From JAQVEM01 sp964610315 (lineage in GTDB: Bacteria > Actinomycetota > Humimicrobiia > Humimicrobiales > Humimicrobiaceae), in NCBI GenBank assembly GCA_964610315.1, contig CAZSVM010000014.1, positions 1 to 64,000 on the forward strand: 64,000 bases of DNA, read 5' to 3'. Shown here piece after piece: positions 10,263 to 20,015 of the stretch (the first letter of the stretch is position 1; every line of letters starts with the position of its first letter). The notes beneath the pieces were generated by a model. That model had not been told where the DNA came from, did no database searches, and was given only the letters and a program-made list of their open reading frames with translations. The translations under genes and the position numbers were made by a program.

Positions 10263-12407
10263 TCAGATATCAGCTCTCTCCAGCCCTATCTTCCTGGTTC
10301 TGGGGTCAACGTTGTCCACTTTAACCAGTATTTTATCACCCATCTTTAAATAGTCTTTGACGTCTTTAATCCTTTTATTTGTAACTTTTGATATGTGAAG
10401 AAGCCCATCTACTCCCGGAATCAAATTCACGAAAGCTCCATAACTGGTTATTCCTACTACAGTTCCCAGAAATTCTTCACCTACTTTTATATCTTCTATA
10501 CTTTTTAACATCCCCTCAATTTTTTTCCTGGCCATTTCGATATTATTATCATTAGAGGAAATAATAGAAACCAGACCTTCCCCATTATAATCACTTATAT
10601 CGATTTCATCCAAATCAAATTCATCCTTTAAATTTTTAACCGTCTTTCCACCCGGTCCTATGATCTCACCAATTTTTTCCTTGGGAATCTTAAAAGTGGT
10701 TATTTTCGGCGCACATCTGGACAGGTGCTCTCTGGGTTCGGGAATAACTTCCAGCATTTTTTCCAGTATATACAATCTGCCTTCCCGTGCCTTTTCCAGA
10801 ATTTTCTTTATAATATCCAGGCTGACTCCTTTTACCTTTATATCCATCTGCAGGGCGGTAATCCCGTTTCTGGTTCCCGCAACCTTAAAGTCCATATCGC
10901 CATAAAAATCCTCTATCCCCTGAATGTCTTTTAATATTACACAATTATCCCCCTCGCCTTTAATCAGCCCCATGGCTATGCCGGAGACCGGATTTAATAT
11001 GGGAACACCGGCATCCATCAAAGCCAGAGTGCTTCCACATACGCTGGCCATGGAAGTGGAACCATTCGATTCCAAAATTTCGGATACCAACCTTAATACA
11101 TAGGGAAACTTGTCTTCATCAGGGATCATAGGTCTCAAGGCTTTTTCTGCCAGTGCCCCATGACCGATTTCTCTTCTTCTAGGACCCCGCAGGGGCCATG
11201 TTTCGCCCACACTAAAGGGAGGGAAATTATAGTGATGGATATATCTTTTAAATTCCTCTTTTCCTAAACTATCTATTTTCTGGGCTTCCCTTATCGAACC
11301 CAGGGCCAATATAGTAAGAGCCTGTGTTTTTCCTCTGGTAAAAAGGCCAATTCCATGTGTGGTATCCGGAAACAGGCCTACTTCGCAACTTATATCTCTT
11401 ATTTCATCAGGTTTTCTTCCGTCCGGCCTTATTTCTTTCTCCAGAATCATTTTTCTTACCAGTTCTCTTTCAAGCTCCTTAAAACTTACATCTATACTCT
11501 CCTTATCTTCGGGAAAATCTTTTTCCAGCTCTTTTTCAATCTCTTCCTTCAAAACTAAAACCCTATCCTGAAAAAAACCTTTCTCAGTGTTATCCAATAA
11601 AATTTTCTTTTCTTTATCTTTTGAATATTCGATAATTTTATTCAGAATTTCCTGAATTTTAACCTCGGCAAGCTTTCTAACCTTCTTCTCAACAACACTA
11701 TTCAATTCAAAATTAACAGTTTCTTTTTTTCCCTTACCGGCTATTTTCCCGAATTCTTTCTGAAAACCGATAATTTTCTTTATTTCATAGTGTGATCTTT
11801 CTATGGCTTCCATTATTACTTCTTCAGTAGATTCCTTACCTCCTGCTTCAACCATTAAAATGGCGTCTTCCGTACCAGCCACCACTATATCCACGATGCT
11901 TTCTTCGATCTCACTATATGACGGATTTATTATCCATTTTTCTCCTATTTTACCCATTCGTACAGCACCTATGGGTTCATCGAATGGTATATCCGATATA
12001 TATAAAGCTGTGGAAGCCCCGTTTATTACAGAAATATCATAGGGATTGACCTGATCGAATGAAATCACTGTAGCAATCAATTGAACTTCATTTCTTATAT
12101 TCTTATTGAATAAAGGCCGCAGTGGCCTGTCTGTTAATCTTGCATTAAGAATTGCCTTATCGCTGGCTCTACCTTCTCTTTTAAAAAAACCTCCCGGTAT
12201 TTTCCCCGCTGCGTACATTCTTTCCTCAACATCCACAACCAGAGGAAAAAAATCCGTATTCTCCTCCGGTTTTGGATTCATAACCGCGGTAACCAGAACT
12301 CCATTTCCGCCAAATTTAACCAAAACCGAATTAGCCTGTTTTGCCACCTTACCGGTGGAAAATTGCATTTTCTTCCCACCAATTTCAATCTCATAACTTC
12401 TTTCCAT
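10263..12407 (-). CDS. pnp: Polyribonucleotide nucleotidyltransferase (PNPase)
   Basis: PNPase is a phosphorolytic 3'-5' exoribonuclease that works in RNA turnover. The 714-residue protein has both RNase PH domains (the first with FKREGRASDKAIL, the second with GRRREIGHGALAEKAL), then a KH domain with GEIIGPGGKTVKNL and a C-terminal S1 domain with VVGITSYGAFVNLIPGVDGLLH. The start is ATG at 12,405-12,407. It follows rpsO, the usual pairing. The stop at 10,263-10,265 lies inside the open frame of the following M16 gene. Confidence 0.98.
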   Translation of the reverse strand: MERSYEIEIGGKKMQFSTGKVAKQANSVLVKFGGNGVLVTAVMNPKPEENTDFFPLVVDVEERMYAAGKIPGGFFKREGRASDKAILNARLTDRPLRPLFNKNIRNEVQLIATVISFDQVNPYDISVINGASTALYISDIPFDEPIGAVRMGKIGEKWIINPSYSEIEESIVDIVVAGTEDAILMVEAGGKESTEEVIMEAIERSHYEIKKIIGFQKEFGKIAGKGKKETVNFELNSVVEKKVRKLAEVKIQEILNKIIEYSKDKEKKILLDNTEKGFFQDRVLVLKEEIEKELEKDFPEDKESIDVSFKELERELVRKMILEKEIRPDGRKPDEIRDISCEVGLFPDTTHGIGLFTRGKTQALTILALGSIREAQKIDSLGKEEFKRYIHHYNFPPFSVGETWPLRGPRRREIGHGALAEKALRPMIPDEDKFPYVLRLVSEILESNGSTSMASVCGSTLALMDAGVPILNPVSGIAMGLIKGEGDNCVILKDIQGIEDFYGDMDFKVAGTRNGITALQMDIKVKGVSLDIIKKILEKAREGRLYILEKMLEVIPEPREHLSRCAPKITTFKIPKEKIGEIIGPGGKTVKNLKDEFDLDEIDISDYNGEGLVSIISSNDNNIEMARKKIEGMLKSIEDIKVGEEFLGTVVGITSYGAFVNLIPGVDGLLHISKVTNKRIKDVKDYLKMGDKILVKVDNVDPRTRKIGLERADI

Positions 12408-12479
12408 TTATATTTTACATACTCCTTTAAACTGCAAAAATAAAAATTTATTTTTCTCAATATACTCTTATTTTTACTT

Positions 12480-12749
12480 TTATTTTCTCAAACCTAATTC
12501 TTCTATTATTTTTTTATATCTCGTTATATCATTCTTCTTCAAATATCCCAGGAGCCTTTTTCTTTTTCCAACCATAATAACCAGACCCCTTCTGGAATGA
12601 TGATCCTTTTTATTTGCCTTCAAATGTTCATTAAGCCTGTTAATTTTTTTCGTAAGAATAGCTATCTGAACTTCGGAGGAACCGGTATCATTCTCATGAA
12701 TTTTGAATTTATCAATAACCTTTTTTTTATCCTCTTTTACTAAAGTCAA
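12480..12749 (-). CDS. rpsO: 30S ribosomal protein S15
   Basis: S15 binds the central domain of 16S rRNA and often represses its own mRNA. The 89 residues are the standard length and carry DTGSSEVQIAILT and HHSRRGLVIMVGKRKRLLGYLKK. The start is a TTG at 12,747-12,749, supported by AGGAGGTGAG nine bases upstream and by the position of the family N-terminus. About 160 bases lie between it and ribF, enough for a promoter or an S15 leader, but no structure there was clear enough to call. Confidence 0.97.
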   Translation of the reverse strand: MTLVKEDKKKVIDKFKIHENDTGSSEVQIAILTKKINRLNEHLKANKKDHHSRRGLVIMVGKRKRLLGYLKKNDITRYKKIIEELGLRK

Positions 12750-12909
12750 CTTTTCTCACCTCCTAAAATGCCCGTACTATAATTTATCATAACTATATAT
12801 TAATTACAATTTAATCCCACCGCTGCTTCTAGTGCCCACAGGGTAAATAATCTTTAAAACTGCTAAAATCTTCCAACATGGACCCTTATTCAAATCAACT
12901 TAAAATTCA

Positions 12910-13875
12910 TTAGCTTTTACCGGTATTATTTTTCATTTTAAAATACCTGCCGGCATATTTAAGATCCAGTTTCATCTGGCTGATCAATTTATCCTTACTA
13001 TCAAATACTATCTCATCCCTTAACCTTTCCAGGAAAGTAATTTTTATTTTTCTTTGGTACAGGTTATCTTTGAAATCCAATAAAAAGGCTTCGATCCACT
13101 TTTTGGATTCTTTAAAAGTGGGATTATCGCCTATATTAATTATTGCCGGGAACAATTTATTTTCATTTTCATCGATTACAACCGTACCCAGATAAACTCC
13201 ATCCTCCGGAGTTATAAAAACTTCACATACATCTATATTAGCAGTCGGAAATCCAAGCTTCCTTCCTCTACCGGCACCCCTGGTGACCATCCCTTCAATT
13301 TGCGGATTTCTTCCCAGCAGGCTGGCTATTTTTTTTATCCTACCTTCTGAATAATATTTCCTTATACTGGTACTGGAAACTATCTCGCCCCTTACTTTAA
13401 CCAAGGGTACTACATTTACTCTTACATCATGAGGCTTAAAAAATTTTTCTAAAAATGATATATCCCCGGCAGCTTTAAAACCGAAACGAAATCCATTTCC
13501 CACGAAAACTTCTTTTATATGCAATTTTTCTATAAGAACATCCCTGCAGAACCGCTCCGGACTCAGCCTTAAAAAATGGGAATTAATACCGGCAGTAACT
13601 ATAAAATCAACTCCCAGATCATTGATTAATTTAATCTTTTCTTCATAAGAAATTATAAGTTTTTTATGCATTTCACTTTTTATTACATTCAGAGGTGGTT
13701 TGTTAAAGGTTAGAACTATACTAACACTGCTCAATTTTTTTGCTCTTTTAACGCAGGCACTTATTATTTTTCTGTGTCCCAGATGCACCCCGTCAAAAAA
13801 ACCTATTACTGCTACTGGATCTTTGAACTTAAAATAACCTCCATCTATTTTTTTCAACTCCAATAATTCTGACAA
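12910..13875 (-). CDS. ribF: Bifunctional riboflavin kinase / FAD synthetase
   Basis: RibF converts riboflavin to FMN and then FAD. The N-terminal nucleotidyltransferase domain shows GFFDGVHLGHRKII near residue 26 and VGNGFRFG. The C-terminal flavokinase domain shows GRGRKLGFPTANID and GVYLGTV. The 321 residues are full length. The start is TTG at 13,873-13,875, with CAGGAG six bases upstream. It sits between truB and rpsO, the normal arrangement. Confidence 0.96.
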   Translation of the reverse strand: MSELLELKKIDGGYFKFKDPVAVIGFFDGVHLGHRKIISACVKRAKKLSSVSIVLTFNKPPLNVIKSEMHKKLIISYEEKIKLINDLGVDFIVTAGINSHFLRLSPERFCRDVLIEKLHIKEVFVGNGFRFGFKAAGDISFLEKFFKPHDVRVNVVPLVKVRGEIVSSTSIRKYYSEGRIKKIASLLGRNPQIEGMVTRGAGRGRKLGFPTANIDVCEVFITPEDGVYLGTVVIDENENKLFPAIINIGDNPTFKESKKWIEAFLLDFKDNLYQRKIKITFLERLRDEIVFDSKDKLISQMKLDLKYAGRYFKMKNNTGKS

Positions 13876-13938
13876 TTTTACTCCTGACTTCCCATTTAGA
13901 ATTTTAAAGAAACAACTTTCATTTAACTTACGTAGCCA

Positions 13939-14921
13939 TTAAAAAATTATAATACTCTTAGTTAATTTTAAATTTTTATCTTTCCGGTCAGAAAATATTC
14001 TTTTACTCAAAATTTCATGTACCGCTAATAAGTTTTTGTTTCTATCTTTTATTTTTACAAAGCTGCCCTTTTTCAGTAAACCTAAATCTCCAGCCCTGTA
14101 TGTTTCCATCATTTCACCAGTGATCGGCCAGCCGTTAATTACATTGGATCTGTATTTATCCTCTATATAAATATCCTGATTCTTATCCAGTAATCTTATT
14201 ATAGATATCATATATGGTACGGACTCTAAATACTCTTTTTCAAATTCCTGTTTAAGAAATTCTCTTATGCCCATACTGTCCCCCAGTTTATAATTGCCGA
14301 TACCCACTCTCCTCAACCCTTTCAATGAAGCCCCGAAGCCCAGTAAATTTCCAATCTCATAAGCCAGAGATCTGATATAGGTACCTGAACTGCAATTTAT
14401 TCTCAGGGTAAGCAGATCATCTTTTAGTGAAATAAGCTCCAGACCATGAATATTCACTGTTTTTGGTTTTAAATCTATCTTCTGCCCTTTTCTTGCAAAA
14501 TTATAAGATGGCTTTCCCTTATATTTTACAGATGAGTATGCAGGCGGCACTTGTTCGATCTTCCCTTTAAATTTATTCAGAGCTGCCAATACTGTCCGGG
14601 TATCGATATCCTTAACGTCTCCGGTAATCAAAACTTTTCCGCTAATATCCCAGGTATCGGTAATCACCCCTAATTTTATATCTGCAATATATTCCTTATC
14701 TAGAGTTAGAAAATAACTAAATAATTTAGTAGCCTTATTTATTAAAATAATAAGCAAACCTGCCGCTATCGGATCCAGTGTCCCGGCATGACCGATTTTC
14801 TTTAAAAAAAAACTTTCTTCAATTCTCTTATAACATCATAGGAAGTTATTCCCGGCGGTTTATTTATCAATAAAACACCGTCGAAGTCTCTTAAAAAATC
14901 CGATTTGCTGCTGTTATTCAT
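13939..14921 (-). CDS. truB: tRNA pseudouridine(55) synthase TruB, frameshifted in a homopolymer
   Basis: TruB makes the universal U55 pseudouridine in tRNA. The gene is split into two frames. The N-terminal part starts at ATG 14,919-14,921 and reads GVLLINKPPGITSYDVIREL, then hits TAA at 14,802-14,804. The rest, including the catalytic motif GHAGTLDP and downstream YSSVKYKGKPSYNFARKG, continues in another frame to 13,939. The break falls in a run of nine A on the plus strand (14,804-14,812). One extra base would restore about 327 residues, the normal length. An assembly or sequencing error is most likely. Transcript slippage or a real mutation are alternatives. It lies 4 bases after nrnA and upstream of ribF. 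Confidence 0.9.
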
Positions 14922-14925
14922 AGTC

Positions 14926-15915
14926 TCAGTTTATATTATCTTTTACTGATCTTTCCAGATTGTTTATCACTGTTCTCAAACTGCCCTTGTCTGAATAAGC
15001 AGAAGCCATCCGGTGACCGCCGCCATTAAAATTACTGGCAATCTTAAATAAGTCGATTCTATTATCCGAGGTACGTAAACTTATCTTGAAACATCTTCTT
15101 TCGGTCTGCTTTATCAAAGCTGCAATTTTTACTTTTTCCGCACTTCTGAGGAGATTAATCAATCCATCTTGAGCAGAAAAAGGTAAATTTAATTTTTTAA
15201 AATCTCTCTGCAGGACATATGAATACACCAATCCGTAAGAATCTACATATTTTACTCTTTGAAGAACCAGCTGAATCAATTTAAACCTTGCCAGAGGTTC
15301 ACTTTCATATATATATTTATGGATTTCCGAAGGATTAAGATCAAACTTTAGCAGCTCACCTACCACTTCATGAACCATATAATTAGTATTGCCATACTGA
15401 AAATTACCGGTATCGGTTAATATCCCTACATAAATACCCATTGCCATTTCCCTGTCCAGAAGTCCGCCGTAATACTTATATATTAATTCATACAATATTT
15501 CCGCAGTTGCAGATTTTTGTGTATCCACCAAATTTATATGGCCAAAATTATCGTTATTATTATGGTGATCAATATTTATTATGCACTTTACCCTTTCTTT
15601 TAATGCCTTAAAATCCAGGTTCATTCTGTATTCATCTGCACAATCCAGACAAAAACAAACATACTGTTTCCCCAGATTTTCTATTTCATCCGGATTTTTT
15701 TTAATTTCATCAAAATGAGGTAAAAATTTATACTGATAAGGAAGTTCACTATTGCATACGGCCGCTATATTCTTTTTTAGCAGGACCATCAATCGATATA
15801 AGGCTACCTGTGATCCTAGTGAGTCGCCATCCGGATAAGCATGGGTTATGATTAGAAAATTATTATTATCATCTATGATTTTTGATATCTGATTATATAA
15901 ATTGTTTGTATCCAA
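14926..15915 (-). CDS. nrnA: DHH/DHHA1 phosphoesterase, NrnA-like (nanoRNase / pAp phosphatase)
   Basis: NrnA-type enzymes degrade short oligoribonucleotides and 3'-phosphoadenosine 5'-phosphate using manganese. Motifs are HAYPDGDSLGS near residue 25, the DHH motif in NIDHHNNND, and the C-terminal DHHA1 motif GGGHRMASA. The 329 residues are the usual size. The start is TTG at 15,913-15,915 with only a weak AAAGG site. No better start exists before the conserved region. It follows rbfA by 14 bases and precedes truB, a standard order. Confidence 0.94.
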   Translation of the reverse strand: MDTNNLYNQISKIIDDNNNFLIITHAYPDGDSLGSQVALYRLMVLLKKNIAAVCNSELPYQYKFLPHFDEIKKNPDEIENLGKQYVCFCLDCADEYRMNLDFKALKERVKCIINIDHHNNNDNFGHINLVDTQKSATAEILYELIYKYYGGLLDREMAMGIYVGILTDTGNFQYGNTNYMVHEVVGELLKFDLNPSEIHKYIYESEPLARFKLIQLVLQRVKYVDSYGLVYSYVLQRDFKKLNLPFSAQDGLINLLRSAEKVKIAALIKQTERRCFKISLRTSDNRIDLFKIASNFNGGGHRMASAYSDKGSLRTVINNLERSVKDNIN

Positions 15916-15929
15916 TTAAATTACCTTTA

Positions 15930-16274
15930 CTACCGCTTATCTTCATCCAGGGTTTCCAGTATTTTTGATATTCTAATACCATTATTAATAGACTTATCAT
16001 AAAAAAATCTTATATTAGGTATATTCTTTAATTTCAACCTCTGCTGTAAATTTTTCTTTATAAAGCCGCGGCAGTTTTTTAAACCCTCGAGGCTGCTTTC
16101 TATATCATCTTTTTCGCCCATAACGCTGACAAAAACATTCAGCCATTTAAAATCGACAGACAATTTTGTGCCGGTTACAGTTACAAATCCTATTCTGGGG
16201 TCATTTATTTTTGCGTTAATAATAAAACTTATTTCTCTTTTTAAATCTATTTCTGCTTTTCTGGTTCTATCCAT
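15930..16274 (-). CDS. rbfA: Ribosome-binding factor A
   Basis: RbfA is a KH-type protein that helps mature the 5' end of 16S rRNA on the 30S subunit. The 114 residues carry EISFIINAKINDPRIGFVTVT near the N-terminus and LKNIPNIRFFYDKS near the C-terminus, both typical. The start is ATG at 16,272-16,274. It is 20 bases after infB in the nusA-infB-rbfA operon. Confidence 0.95.
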   Translation of the reverse strand: MDRTRKAEIDLKREISFIINAKINDPRIGFVTVTGTKLSVDFKWLNVFVSVMGEKDDIESSLEGLKNCRGFIKKNLQQRLKLKNIPNIRFFYDKSINNGIRISKILETLDEDKR

Positions 16275-16294
16275 CTCAGCACCACCAATCAGGA

Positions 16295-18715
16295 TTATTT
16301 CTCTTCAAAGAATTCCAGCAGGTCGCCAGCGTTAAAATCCTGAAAATTTTCCAGCCTTATACCGCATTCATATCCTGAAGTAACTTTTTTAACATCTTCT
16401 TTAAAACGATGCAGGGAGGCAACTTTTCCTTCATGAATTACTTTTTTATCTCTTATTACATTTACCAAATTACCCCTATCAACTTCACCTTCAAGAATAT
16501 AGGAACCGGCAATTTCTCCTACCTTAGGCAATTTGAATATTTCCCTTACCTCGGCTTTACCTTTACTGATCTTCTTTACTTCAGGCTTTAACAACCCCCT
16601 GAAGGCAAGTGTAATATCATCAATTAATTTATAGATAATATCATAAGTCCTTACTTCTATATCTTCTTTTTTGTATAATACATCCGCACTTTTAGTAAGA
16701 GTAACTCCAAAGCCAATTACAATTGCATTGGAGGCTACGGCAAGCATAATATCACTATCGGTTATGGCTCCTATTGCTTTATGTATTATATCAATTTTTA
16801 CTTTTTCCCCTTTTATATTATTTAAAGATTTTTCTACAGCATCCAGTGAACCTTCAGAATCAGCCTTAAGAACTATCTTTAATTTTTTTATCTCATTTTC
16901 TTTTGATAATTCTGATAATTTTTCTAAAGTCAAACTTCTCCTGGAATCGGCAATTTTTATCATTTTTCTATCGTAATCCTTTCTCTGTAAAAGTTCCTTG
17001 GCTGCCTTTTCATCTTTGACCACAAATAAGCGGTCGCCTGCTTTTGGTACCAGAGGAAATCCGGTAATTTCAACCGGCTGTGATAAAACCGCTACTTCGA
17101 GGTTATTTCCACTTTCATCTCTTATCGATCTTATCCTACCCAATGAATCACCGGCAATAAAAGAATCGCCCACCTTTAATTTTCCTCTTTTTACTATTAC
17201 CGTACCTACCGGACCCAATCCTTTATTCAATCTTGATTCGATTATAATTCCAGTGCCTTCGGAATTCGGATTACCTTTTATTTCATTTAAATCTGCAACC
17301 AGAAGAACCATTTCCAGAAACTCATCCAGATTGATCTTTTTCTTGGCAGAAATTTCTATACAGATAGTATCTCCACCCCATTCTTCGGGAACCAGATTGT
17401 ATTCGGTAAGGCCCTTTTTTATTTTATCCGGATCTGCGTTTGGAAGATCTATTTTATTTATGGCAATAATAATAGGAACACCGGCATCCCTGGCGTGGTC
17501 TATAGCCTCCACCGTTTGAGGCATAATCCCGTCATCTGCAGCTATAACGATCACTGCAATATCGGTTACTTTTGCTCCCCTTGCCCTTATAGAGGTAAAT
17601 GCTTCATGTCCCGGTGTATCTATAAAGGTGATCTTTCTATCTTTATAGACGATCTGGTAAGCACCTATACGCTGGGTTATTCCGCCCTGTTCGTTTATTG
17701 CAACACTGGTTTCTCTGATAACGTCGAGCAATGTCGTTTTCCCATGATCTACGTGACCCATAATCGTAACAATGGGGGGCCTTGGTTTTAAGTCCTTTTC
17801 AGAATCTTTATAAACCTCATCCAGCTTCTCTTCAAAACCTATAATGTTGTATTTAAAGTTATACTCATGTGATAAAAATTCTATTAAATCCTTACTTAGA
17901 GATTGATTTACATTAATAACCTCACCCATATCAAATAATAATTTTACAATCTCATTGGAAGGAACATTTATTTTTTCTGACAATTTTTTTATAGTTGTAC
18001 CTTCCGAAATTTCTATTACTTTTTTTATCTCCGGTCTTTTCTTTAATTCCTTCTCTAAACCCCCCTCTTTTTCCTTTAATGCTTCCTTGCCTTTTAATTT
18101 CTTTGCCGGTGTAATTTTCTTCTTCGGGGTCAGTTTTAACCTGAGCCTTCCTTCCTTTTCTTCCTTATCAAGCTCTCGATCAATCACGCTCCTTATGCTC
18201 TGTTTTTTTTCTTCTTCCCAATCTATTCTAGTTTTCTGTACATCTTCAACCTTTAATGATTTCTTTACTCCCGGTTCTTCTTTCGTTTTTACCTTATCCT
18301 CTTCGACAGCTTCTTTTACAGATGCTTTTTCAGTAGTGCCTTTCGAAATCTTTATACCCTCGGATTTGGTTACAGTTTTACCTTTAGCTTTAACCAGTTT
18401 GGCTTTGCTTACAGACTTTACACCACTCTTTTCCTTTACTTCTTTTCCAGCTTTAACTCCTGCTTTAATTTCTTTCTTCTCCTTACCGGCGGCTTTTAGG
18501 CCGGTTTTTTTACTTACTTTCCGGCTTGTCTTTTTCTCGCTCACAGCTTTAACTTCATTTTTCTTTTTAACCAAAGGCCTGCTAACAGGCTGTAACTTAC
18601 CTTCAGATACTACTCTGGCTTTATTCTTCGATTTATTTTCCTTTATTTTTTTTGAACCAGCCTCTATGTTTTTTTTACTTATTTTACTTTTACTATTTTC
18701 TTTTTTTGCTTCCAT
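16295..18715 (-). CDS. infB: Translation initiation factor IF-2
   Basis: IF-2 is the GTPase that brings initiator tRNA to the 30S subunit and promotes subunit joining. The 806-residue protein has a long lysine- and glutamate-rich N-terminal arm (about residues 1-230) that is probably disordered, then an IF2-N domain (KLSEKINVPSNEIVKLLFDM). The G domain carries GHVDHGKT at 320-327, DTPGHEAF and NKID, and C-terminal domains II-IV follow. The start is ATG at 18,713-18,715, 8 bases after nusA. A 292-codon open frame on the opposite strand over the lysine-rich arm is a composition artefact. Confidence 0.98.
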   Translation of the reverse strand: MEAKKENSKSKISKKNIEAGSKKIKENKSKNKARVVSEGKLQPVSRPLVKKKNEVKAVSEKKTSRKVSKKTGLKAAGKEKKEIKAGVKAGKEVKEKSGVKSVSKAKLVKAKGKTVTKSEGIKISKGTTEKASVKEAVEEDKVKTKEEPGVKKSLKVEDVQKTRIDWEEEKKQSIRSVIDRELDKEEKEGRLRLKLTPKKKITPAKKLKGKEALKEKEGGLEKELKKRPEIKKVIEISEGTTIKKLSEKINVPSNEIVKLLFDMGEVINVNQSLSKDLIEFLSHEYNFKYNIIGFEEKLDEVYKDSEKDLKPRPPIVTIMGHVDHGKTTLLDVIRETSVAINEQGGITQRIGAYQIVYKDRKITFIDTPGHEAFTSIRARGAKVTDIAVIVIAADDGIMPQTVEAIDHARDAGVPIIIAINKIDLPNADPDKIKKGLTEYNLVPEEWGGDTICIEISAKKKINLDEFLEMVLLVADLNEIKGNPNSEGTGIIIESRLNKGLGPVGTVIVKRGKLKVGDSFIAGDSLGRIRSIRDESGNNLEVAVLSQPVEITGFPLVPKAGDRLFVVKDEKAAKELLQRKDYDRKMIKIADSRRSLTLEKLSELSKENEIKKLKIVLKADSEGSLDAVEKSLNNIKGEKVKIDIIHKAIGAITDSDIMLAVASNAIVIGFGVTLTKSADVLYKKEDIEVRTYDIIYKLIDDITLAFRGLLKPEVKKISKGKAEVREIFKLPKVGEIAGSYILEGEVDRGNLVNVIRDKKVIHEGKVASLHRFKEDVKKVTSGYECGIRLENFQDFNAGDLLEFFEEK

Positions 18716-18723
18716 AATCCTCT

Positions 18724-19773
18724 TTAAACTACATCTTCTCCTTTGCTTTTCAGCCTTTCTTTTCTGGCTTCATCAAGTTCTTCCTCAAATTGTTTTTCGC
18801 TCTTTATATCAATTTTCCATCCGGTCAGTTTAGCTGCCAATCTAGCGTTCTGCCCTTCTCTTCCTATTGCCAGTGAAAGCTGATCATTGGAAACCACAAT
18901 CAACGCAAATTTATTTTCCTCATCGGTAAGCACCTTTAAAACCCTTGCCGGGCTCAGGGCATTCTTAATGAAAGTCACGATATCCTCACTGTATTCTATT
19001 ATGTCTATTTTTTCTCCTCCCAGCTCATCGACAACCATTTTAACCCGTGAACCTTTGGGGCCTACACATGCTCCCACAGGATCTACATTTTTTTCATTTG
19101 AACTTACTGCAATTTTGGTTCTGTAGCCCGCCTCTCTGGCAATACTTTTTATCTCTACAATTCCTTCATAAATTTCAGGTACTTCCAGTTCAAACAGCTT
19201 TCTGATTAAACCGGTATGTGTTCTGGATACTATTACCTGGGGTCCCTTTGTTGTTTTTCTAACATCGGAAATAAAACATTTTATTCTTTCGCCATGTCTG
19301 TACTTTTCTCTGGGAACCTGTTCATAAGGCGGAAGCAATGCTTCTACTTTACCCAGATCCACCAGGGTAAACCTGGCATCACTTTGCTGGATAATTCCGG
19401 TCACCATATCTCCCACTCTGTCTTTGAACTCCTCATACATAATTTCGCGCTCTGCTTCTTTAATCCTCTGTTTTATTACCTGTTTAGCCGTTTGGGCTGC
19501 AATTCTTCCAAAATTATCGGGGGTAACTTCCACCTCATTATTCTTATCGGCACTTTCCTCTGATTCAATTTCTTCTCCATTTTTTTGCAAAATCTTAAAA
19601 ACCTTTATCTCGCCGGTTTTCATATCAATATCCACCCGGCAATCATAATCTACCTTATAATTTTTTTTATAGGCTGAAACGAAAGCAATTTTAAGAGCTT
19701 CTACCAGTGTATCTAACTTTATGCCTTTCTCTTTTTCCAATTCAACTAATGCCGTTATTAATTTTTTATTCAA
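18724..19773 (-). CDS. nusA: Transcription termination/antitermination protein NusA
   Basis: NusA binds RNA polymerase and modulates pausing and termination. After the N-terminal domain, the S1 domain (GDMVTGIIQQSDARFTLVDLG) and two KH domains (VGPKGSRVKMVVDELGGEKID and IGREGQNARLAAKLTGWKID) are visible. The frame is open from a GTG and an ATG at 19,777-19,782, but AGGTG overlaps those codons. The TTG at 19,771-19,773 has that site 8 bases upstream and yields MNKKLITALVELEKEKGI, the usual family N-terminus, so I prefer it (349 residues). No rimP gene precedes it, which is unusual. It is the first gene of this operon. Confidence 0.95.
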   Translation of the reverse strand: MNKKLITALVELEKEKGIKLDTLVEALKIAFVSAYKKNYKVDYDCRVDIDMKTGEIKVFKILQKNGEEIESEESADKNNEVEVTPDNFGRIAAQTAKQVIKQRIKEAEREIMYEEFKDRVGDMVTGIIQQSDARFTLVDLGKVEALLPPYEQVPREKYRHGERIKCFISDVRKTTKGPQVIVSRTHTGLIRKLFELEVPEIYEGIVEIKSIAREAGYRTKIAVSSNEKNVDPVGACVGPKGSRVKMVVDELGGEKIDIIEYSEDIVTFIKNALSPARVLKVLTDEENKFALIVVSNDQLSLAIGREGQNARLAAKLTGWKIDIKSEKQFEEELDEARKERLKSKGEDVV

Positions 19774-19805
19774 TCTCATCACCTGTTTATAACAGAATTT
19801 AAACT

Positions 19806-19836
19806 AAAAAATAGTGGGCCTAACCCACTATTTTTT
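19806..19836. terminator. Bidirectional intrinsic terminator
   Basis: An inverted repeat TAGTGGG/CCCACTA with a short loop CCTAA is flanked by six A on the left and six T on the right, so it can terminate transcription in either direction. It lies between the end of recD2 (20,016) and the start of nusA, separating the rpsB-recD2 operon from the nusA operon. Confidence 0.8.
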
Positions 19837-20015
19837 ATAACTATTCCCATTAAAATTTCTATAAAAGTATACCACAATTTAAAAAAAATACAATCAGCGC
19901 TGTTAGCTGTTTAAGTTTATTTATGCGAAATTTTTGATAAAAAAATTCATACAAATAACCTTCTTTCAGAAAAATAATATAGTATTAAATAGGTGTAATT
20001 TAAAAGGCGGGTACT

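Noticed and set aside
12750..12909. An S15-binding leader or promoter before rpsO
   Set aside because: Several weak AT-rich promoter-like words and a loose GC dyad exist, but none is convincing.
17955..18833. A 292-codon open frame on the plus strand
   Set aside because: It is antisense to the lysine/glutamate-rich arm of infB; the serine/phenylalanine-rich translation is the expected shadow.
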